Assembly (NCBI GenBank): GCA_015183035.1
Contig: JACZZP010000007.1
Span: forward strand, 558,001-622,000
Reading direction: 5' to 3'
Length of the DNA stretch: 64,000 nucleotides
Source of the DNA: Meloidogyne chitwoodi
Lineage: Eukaryota; Nematoda; Chromadorea; Rhabditida; Meloidogynidae
Positions 57,313-64,000 of the stretch are shown here, piece by piece. The notes under the pieces were generated by a model. That model was not told the DNA's origin, searched no databases, and saw only the letters and a list, made by a program, of their open reading frames with translations. Positions within the stretch are counted from its first letter, which is position 1, and each line of letters opens with the position of its first letter. Both the position numbers and the translations under genes were made by a program.

Positions 57313-57961
57313 AGTTCCTATGTAATTGTGGGTTGAGGGATATTTATTTAGAGGGGCAGGGCCAAAAAAGACAAAAATTGGTTATAATATATTTACTACT
57401 CACTCATAATAAAGCTATATCTTATAAACAAGTTAAATTTTATGTCATAGAAAAAACAGATAGTGCATGAACCTATTATAAATTTTTTCAGACATATTCC
57501 AATCCGGCATATGATGAAAGAATTGAAAATGTCTTTCAAGAAGTTCATCTTTAGATGAACTAAAATAATTATAATAATTTATAAATAATTTAATTTTAAT
57601 AAATAAATTTACATTTGTATAATTAATTTTAAATAAATTGATTAATTTTTTTAATTTTATTTTTTATTTTTAAATTTTAAATAAATTTTCATTTAATTTT
57701 AATAAAATTTTTAATATTATCAACACCTTATTCCATTCTCATTTTATAATTTAAAAACAAATGAACCATACTATAATAAAATTACTAACAAACGTTAAAA
57801 GTTTTTATTACTTATATAATAACAATTAAAGTTAAAAAAATAAAAAAATAAACTTAAAAAAATAATAATTAATATTTTGATGAAAATCCTGGTACTAATA
57901 TGTTTTAATTCACATTTTATTTACCGTCGTATATCGATTACTAATTTAAATTTTTTTAAAA

Positions 57962-58150
57962 TTAAAGTTCTGCACGAAATTTAATGATTATTATTTCTGG
58001 CTTTCTCAGCCAGCGTGCACCGTAGTATATAAGAAGCACATTCCTTATTATATTTTTTAAAAGTATATCTTTTTTGGCAGAAAAAAACGGATTATTGAAT
58101 TTAGTATGCAAAACAAAATTATATTGATCTATCAACTTATTTGCAAGCAT
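57962..58150 (-). CDS. Hypothetical minus-strand 62-codon frame
   Basis: Reads MLANKLIDQYNFVLHTKFNN, PFFSAKKDILLKNIIRNVLL, IYYGARWLRKPEIIIIKFRA, EL. The centre is protein-like but no motif is recognised. The nearby plus scrap 58647-58727 (FHTNPFELPYNAYIQILQQV, REILAN, TAA) is also coding-like and unassigned. Confidence 0.2.
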   Translation of the reverse strand: MLANKLIDQYNFVLHTKFNNPFFSAKKDILLKNIIRNVLLIYYGARWLRKPEIIIIKFRAEL

Positions 58151-58904
58151 TTTTAGATTTTGTATTTAATAAAATCAATCCTTAAAAAAGAATTCATAAG
58201 TTATAAAATCAGTAAAAAAATTTTATTGGCCCTGATCTCATCTCTCAAACAATAAACAAGAGGAAAATATTTATTTAAATAATATATAATTTTGCGTTTT
58301 GAAACGAAAAATATTTCAAAATGCCATAAAATAAATAAAAATATATTTTGCGCGTAAATTTAAAAATATTGCGGCAAAAAAGGATAGTAAGAGGAGAGAA
58401 TTTTTTTAGAAAATATTTTTATTGAAACAATGTAAAATTTTTTAAAAGCAAAAATTTATTTGTTTACTTATATCAATTGTCAATTTATGATAAAACATTT
58501 ATAAAATTTTTTGCTCCTCTCCATTTTTTAATTTTATTTTTAGTTGAGGAGGAGAAGAAAGTAAAATGAAGAGAGAATGGGTGCCGAGGAGCAGATTACA
58601 AATGTAGACTCAACTTAGAGACTCGTCAAACCAAATTAAGAGATAATTTCATACCAATCCTTTTGAACTACCTTATAATGCCTACATTCAGATATTGCAG
58701 CAAGTTAGAGAAATCCTAGCAAATTAAAGAGAGGAATTTATTTATTAGTTGTTTAAAATCATTATTAATATTAAAAATTTATCAGAACACTTGCCAATTT
58801 TTCATCCCCGTGATTGTAGGTGCTTTTTTGTTTTATGCCCATACATGATTTACTTTTACTTTTAAAAATATTTAGTAAAAATTTTTTTAATACTTTAATT
58901 AAAT

Positions 58905-59150
58905 AAAAATTATTTTCTTCAAATCTTAAATTAAATTATTATAATTAAAAATTAAATTTAATTCATTTATTTAATACCTGAATACAGGTAAAAAAAACAT
59001 TTTAACAGTGAAGGATGTGGTTCAGCAATTTTTATAATACTGAAAATGGATTAAGCAAAATTTATTTAAATATACTAGAAGGCAAAATTTGTTCAACAAC
59101 ATTATTACATAATATAATAATAAGATCAAATGGATCACATATAATCTATT
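58905..59150. repeat. Dispersed A/T-rich repeat, copy 2 (partner 545-800)
   Basis: See first copy. Same order of blocks, same orientation. Confidence 0.5.
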
Positions 59151-59458
59151 GAAGATTTAAAGAAGGAAAAAATAAAATTTTGTTATGTGGGCAGTACTGA
59201 TTATTGGTCTGTAGATTATCAAACTATAAAACTGATATAAACATTGTCAACAATAAAAAACAAGAATTTTGTTTTATTTTTCAAAATATAAATCAAGAAT
59301 TGGCGCGATTATTAGGTATTATCATATTTTTATAAAATATCAGTAGAAACGATTATTAAATTAAAAATATCATCTGCAAATTACCAAGTTAATTTTATGA
59401 CTTAACATTTACTTTATTGTTAGTTTTTATGAACCAATCTTTTGTACCGATTCCCATT

Positions 59459-59580
59459 TGTTTTTAAAAGAATCAAAAGGAAAAAATTAACTAATTTACA
59501 AATATTCTGTTTAAAAAATTGACGAAATAAACTTTAATAATATGCCAGTTAATAAGAGTTGTGAGCGATTGAATAGATTG
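59459..59580. repeat. GAGCGCTAC repeat family, copy 3
   Basis: Keeps the AAAAGGAAAAAATTAAC block and a degenerate GTGAGCGATTGAATAGATTG end. Followed to 61030 by A/T-rich spacer with nothing supportable. Confidence 0.55.
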
Positions 59581-61133
59581 ATCTTGCCCCGGGAGGAGTA
59601 AGTATATGTTTTTCGGCACCATATTATTTTATTGAAAAATAAATATTAATTTTTGTTATTTTAAAACAAAAAAATTATATTTTAAATCTTTATAATTAAA
59701 TACAAAAATTAATACTAATTTTTAAATTATTTTAAAATAAAATTTTATTTTTAAAAGAGAAAATAAATCTAAATAAAATATTTAAATAATTTTAAATTTC
59801 TTTAAATTTTAAAAATTTTTAAACTTTTTTTTTAATTATTAAAATTCATCAAAAATATTAAATAATTTTTTAAATAGTTTTTTTAAAACTTTATTTTAAC
59901 TATATAATTTAATATTTTTTTGTTACACTGTTAACGCAAGGATGAGAAATACTAAAAAAAGTAAGTAGACATTAAAAAACTTGGGAAAAAAAGATAATAT
60001 CTTTCCTAAGTAGGTCTTTTAATTTATATAACAAAAAAATATTTAATTCGTTAACAAATTAAGCCATAAACCGTTAGTCTTGGGACTGTGAATTAGAACT
60101 ATCACCATATTATTTGGTTTAAAATAGTTATTGGGACTAAGTCTCTCTCAACTGGCTAATTATCTTTGAGTCTATAGTTGAATTAATACAATAATTTTTT
60201 TTGATTCCCTCGGGAATGCTTTATAATTTCAAAGATAAAATATAGTTTAAAAATTAATTAGGGAAGCATAATTCGATATAACCTTTTAAAACAAGTCGCA
60301 TTATCATCCTATCAACCGTTTTTATTAATTTCAGAAAATTATTAATTTTTATTAATTATTATCATTGGCCAACAATGAATATATTAAACAAAATTTTTTA
60401 CCATAAATTATAAAATTTATTAAATAAAAATTGCTATATTTAAAAAATTTTAATAAATTATTTAATGAAATTGCATTCATGAAGAAAAATCCACATAGCT
60501 AAAATATCGAGTATTTGGACAAAAAATACACCAATAACTGCAAAAATTAAAAATTATGGATATTTTATATAAGGATAAATTTATGATTATAAAATATTAA
60601 TATAAATAATAAGTTTAAATACTAATAATTATATAGATAAATTGAAAATTATTGACATTGACAAGAGTTCCCGGCGGAAATACTTCTCCATCCCCATCTT
60701 GAAGTATATTTTTTCGGGATCTAGGTATAAGATAAGAATAATTTATCAGAAACAGATAATAATTTTTATCATAATTTTATCTAAAAATATTAATTTTTAA
60801 AAATAATCTGGAAGGAAAGGAATTTTTTTAAATTAATTTTACAAGAAAAAAATCAAAAAAATTAATTTAAATTTTGACATTATTTTGTTTTATTTTAAAA
60901 AATTAAAGAATAAATATTTTTAAATTTCAAATAAAACAAATTATTGAAAAAACAAAATTAAGAACTATTTAGACCTAATTAATATTTATAAATAATAAAT
61001 TTAAAAATAATTATGAAATTAAAAAATAGAGGAAAGCCACCTATTGCTGGCTTCCTGTTGTATCTCTTTTTAACGATATTTTTAATAGCTTCATTTAAAT
61101 TTCGTGACATATATATTTTTATTCCCTTTTTTA

Positions 61134-61402
61134 GGAACTAATCGGGAAGACCGAAAAAGAATGGAAGGAATACTATTATTATTCTGGGATCACCTAAAAC
61201 TGAACGAGGCATCCCTCCCTAAGATGAGGCCATTACTTAGTCATCCCGCGTATATGGAATTAGTCAAACCCAATACGAGCGTAGCAAGACATTTCGCTGA
61301 GAAAGGAAAACCATTAAAGTTCCCGGAATTGCCCTGCATTATTATTTACGGCGGAATACGAGGAAGCTCTAGAAAGAATAAAATAAACTCACGTAGGGTT
61401 GG
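61134..61402 (+). pseudogene. GC-richer coding relic of unknown family, fused upstream of the hAT fragment
   Basis: After acceptor CTTTTTTAG (61133) three frames carry protein-like text in turn: ELIGKTEKEWKEYYYYSG; then HLKLNEASLPKMRPLLSHPA, YMELVKPNTSVARHFAEKGK, PLKFPEL; then PALLFTAEYEEALERIK and TAA (about 61384). The order suggests one ancestral exon with two frameshifts. G+C is well above the flanks, as at 16182-16540. It does not look like a hAT N-terminus (no BED finger), so the junction near 61400 is probably a recombination or insertion boundary. Confidence 0.4.
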
Positions 61403-62909
61403 ACACAATTGTTGGAGGTATGGAGAAGACCATCGTGATTTAGTATTGACAAATGTTTTATTGGAGTACTCAATTCCCAAGTCAAAAATCTTTGTTGTTT
61501 TACGTGATGCCGCAGAAGTAATGGTTAAAGTTTGCTTTGATTTAGGTCTAAAATCGATAGATTGTTTTGCTCACAAGTGTAATTTGGTTAGTTTAGATTT
61601 TAAAATTCGAACTCATTTATTTTTAAGGCTATATGGGATGGAATAAGAAAATTAAATGATGATGTATTAATCAAAAATTTACTGGAAAGAGTAAAAAAAT
61701 TTGTCAGAAAACTCAAAAAGTCAAGAGTACAAAGAGAAGAATTTGAGCATTTGCAAAAGTTACTTGATTTAACAAAATTGACATTGACAAAGGACACCGA
61801 AGTATGTTTTAATGGTTCATTTTTATAAATTAAATTATTAGGTGAGATGGTCATCAACCTTTAAAATGTTGGAGCGATTTTTGTTAAATAGACAGGCAAT
61901 AACTTTACTTGGCGCACAAGATCCAACCTTGCCTTTGTTTTCTTTTGATGATTGGGCTACACTTACGTTGTTGAGAAAGGTTTATTTTAAGTTTCAAAAT
62001 AAAGCTAAAAATCGATGTTTATTTTTAAGATACTTTACCCTATTAACTCGGCAACCAATGATTTGCAAAAAAGAGGGACGCCAATTTCTGCAACAATTCC
62101 CTTGTTCCGCGTTATTTGTTTTTCTCTCGAACAGGACAATGAACTTTTGAATATTAAACAAGCCATTATTGAAGGATTGAGGCGTCGAATGGATGAAAAA
62201 ATTGATGCCAGTGGAAATATAAAGCGCGCTGCTTGGCACAATAACCGTGAACTCGTTATTTCATGCATGTTGGATCCTCGTTTTAAGTTTTCATTTCTTA
62301 ACGTGGAAAGGCATGATGAATACAAAAATTGGTTGATTGATGAAGGAGAAAGTGCATTGCAGAATTTTGAGGTTTTTATTTTTATTCTACATCACTATCT
62401 TTATAAATATTTTATTTTTAATAGGATATTATTGGAAACGTTGGAAGTGTAGCAATTGAGTCGTCTACGCACGAGCAAAATTCATTTTTTGCACTTTTCG
62501 ATCAATGTAAACAGAACATAGCGTCTGAATCGACAACTGAATTTGTTACATTTTCTCTTCCCAGTCCAGCAGCATTAAATGCTCGTCAAAAAGCTGAGGT
62601 TTTTTTAAAAAAACTTTTAAAAATATAAATCAGGTTGAGGTAAATGAATATTTGAGATCTAAAGAAATCTCACTTGATGCTGATCCTTATGAGTATTGGA
62701 CTGGAGAAAATAGTATCAAGTGGCCCTTGTTGACTAAACTTGCATTGCGTTTTCTTTCTGCTCCTGCAACATCTTCTGAAAGTGAACGTCTGTTCTCCAC
62801 AGCTGGAATGATTTTAAATGATTTGAGGAAACGTCTACTCCCGGAAAATGCTGAGGCCCTTTTATTCTTGCATCACAATGTTAAGATTTACAATTTTGAT
62901 TATGATTAA
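61403..62909 (+). pseudogene. 5'-truncated hAT transposase (ZBED-like), catalytic C-terminal two-thirds with intact exons
   Basis: Exons to 61586, then 61628-61801, 61842-61979, 62030-62371, 62425-62598 and 62634-62909, with GT-AG introns at phase 0, about 428 residues without a stop. Landmarks: YSIPKSKIFVVLRDAAEVMV (second catalytic Asp), KSIDCFAHKCNL, VRWSSTFKMLERFL, LVISCMLDPRFKFSFLN, and the dimerisation block WPLLTKLALRFLSAPATSSE followed by SERLFSTAG...RKRLLPENAEALLFLHHN. The BED finger and first Asp are missing. Not closely related to the hAT at 25.5 kb. The downstream exons are unusually clean for a truncated copy. Confidence 0.85.
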
Positions 62910-62949
62910 ATGCGAATAAAAAATTTTTTTTAAAATTGATAAAATTATT

Positions 62950-63109
62950 AAACTTTCGTATTTCGTAATTTCTTTACTTTCGTAATTTCGTATTATTTCG
63001 TGTTTTTGAGCCATTTTTATTTCGTATTTCGTCTTTCGTTTTTTATTTTGGTTTCGTATCTTTCGTATTTCGTCTTTCGTATTTTATTTTCAGATTTTGC
63101 CCATCCCTG
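62950..63109 (+). mobile_element. Right end of hAT element 2 with TTTCGTATTTCGT subterminal array
   Basis: Terminal GCCCATCCCTG (63099-63109) is the inverted form of CAGGGATGGGC, a standard hAT end. More than a dozen TTCGT motifs (TTTCGTATTTCGT, GTCTTTCGT) fill 62955-63085. The base following is CTCTACAC (63110-63117), which occurs once in the uninterrupted paralogue at 35215-35222. The left end is not in the window. Confidence 0.8.
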
Positions 63110-63340
63110 CTCTACACCATGAATATATTGGTGGAACAATCATCATTAGCTAGAGCCTTCATATTAATGGGAAATAAAGCACAGATTACGTATATTCGCG
63201 TATTTGAACAAATTCGTGGATATTTAAATGGAATTGCCCCGAGTCTATAATGATAGACTTTGAAATAGGTAAAATTGCTAATTTATAAAATATTTGAGAT
63301 ATAAGGTGTAAAAAATGCATTTAAAAATGTCTGACCTGGC
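63110..63340 (+). pseudogene. MULE transposase relic, copy 2, cut by hAT element 2
   Basis: Starts in mid-codon context at LYTMNILVEQSSLARAFILM, then GNKAQITYIRVFEQIRGYLN and, after the same shift as copy 1, ESIIIDFEI, donor, and VKNAF. Homology to copy 1 continues to about 63540 through non-coding sequence. The upstream DGTFK half is absent because the hAT element occupies that side. Confidence 0.7.
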
Positions 63341-63553
63341 ATTACGATAAAAACAAACGTATAATTTTCATTGATAATTATTTCAAATTAAATAAAATGT
63401 TATTTGATTTGCTTCAAAAGAAGCGACTATTAATTATAATTTAATTTAAAATTCAATGTTTATAAAAATATTTTAATCCAGAATAAACTAATTTTTAAAT
63501 AAAATAGAGAATAAATATATTTAAAAATAAATGGGTTAATAAATGGGTACACC

Positions 63554-63658
63554 CCAGTTTACCGCAGCCCAGTTTACCGCAGCCCAGTCTACCGCGCCCA
63601 GTTTACCGCAGCCCAGTTTACCGCAGCCCAGTTGACCGCAGGCCCACTTTGCCGCAGC
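63554..63658. repeat. 15-bp minisatellite CCAGTTTACCGCAGC
   Basis: Seven tandem units, the first two identical, later ones with single changes (CCAGTCTACCGCGC, CCAGTTGACCGCAGG, CCCACTTTGCCGCAGC). GC-rich against an A/T background. Begins right where homology to the 35-kb MULE copy ends. Confidence 0.9.
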
Positions 63659-64000
63659 AATGGATATTATAAGGGGAATCTCACATAATTTATGTTGAGT
63701 AAAAATTTAGGGGTCAGAGCTCAGAACATATAATATGTACATATCATTCGATTCCTCTCATAGAGCTGAGCACGAATACATAAAAATTTCTTACCGAAGA
63801 TAAGTACTCGACGAGTTACAGATTCCTGAAACTTTCAAAAACATAGGGGGGTCCAATCTCATTTTGGAGAAAAAATTTTATTTGAGTATGATAGCTCATT
63901 CGAAAGAGCTCTTCGAGACCTATCGGATGAGACTAAAATCATCTTGATTGAAGATTATGAGCAAAGTTATGAAGGATAGAAGTTTGCTTGAAACATGGCA
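63659..64000. other. Non-A/T-biased non-coding tail of the window
   Basis: 340 bases of balanced composition in the same prose-like style as the 43.8-51.2 kb block (GCTCATTCGAAAGAGCTCTT, GAGACCTATCGGATGAGAC), starting at the minisatellite. No frame. May be the start of another composite repeat. Confidence 0.4.

Overview
The window looks like a eukaryotic, almost certainly nematode, chromosome segment. It is extremely A+T rich with long stretches of A/T homopolymer. Its genes have many tiny introns (about 35-75 bases) with GT...(T)TTCAG or TTTAG borders. The recognisable DNA is dominated by DNA transposons, and one short fragment resembles an F-box-like family expanded in root-knot nematodes. 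I infer a Meloidogyne-type plant-parasitic nematode; the sequence does not prove the species.

Layout. 1-512: 3' end of a pogo/Tigger-like element. 0.5-5.2 kb: A/T-rich spacer with repeat relics, a RING-H2 scrap and a broken minus-strand gene. 5.18-8.01 kb: a complete PIF/Harbinger element with 16-bp terminal inverted repeats, a CAG target duplication, an apparently intact 368-residue transposase and a convergent Myb/SANT-like partner gene. 8-25 kb: spacer with many short decayed coding scraps. These include a GC-richer membrane-protein exon at 16.2 kb that has a diverged relative at 8.6 kb, and a four-lesion pseudogene at 20.8-22.1 kb. 25.54-28.57 kb: a complete hAT element (8-bp target duplication, ten-exon transposase broken only by one missing base in an A run). 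28.6-35 kb: dispersed repeats, a pseudogene with three in-frame stops, a small two-exon gene, and a G-rich hairpin-bearing tract at 34.1-34.8 kb. 35.2-35.9 kb: a Mutator-like (MULE) transposase relic. 36.8-41.2 kb: pseudogenes, one possibly gag-like. 41.48-42.54 kb: piggyBac and mariner fragments. 43.77-51.25 kb: a 7.5-kb GC-richer, hairpin-studded repeat block containing a partial 4.75-kb-offset duplication and three different tandem arrays. Stranded between its two copies is the first exon of a 4E-T/IFET-1-like translation repressor (minus strand). 51.8 kb: a GIY-YIG nuclease relic. 56.9-57.3 kb: a palindromic MITE-like structure. 61.1-63.1 kb: the 3' two-thirds of a second hAT element, inserted into a copy of the MULE relic; the uninterrupted paralogue of that site lies at 35.2 kb in this same window. 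63.55-63.66 kb: a 15-bp minisatellite.

How it works together: there is no host operon or pathway here; it is mainly a transposon-dense region. A shared feature is that each recognisable DNA transposon carries its own private array of short repeated motifs just inside its ends, probably transposase binding sites. At least three genes are broken at or next to A homopolymers, so either polyadenine slippage or sequencing error should be considered before calling them dead.
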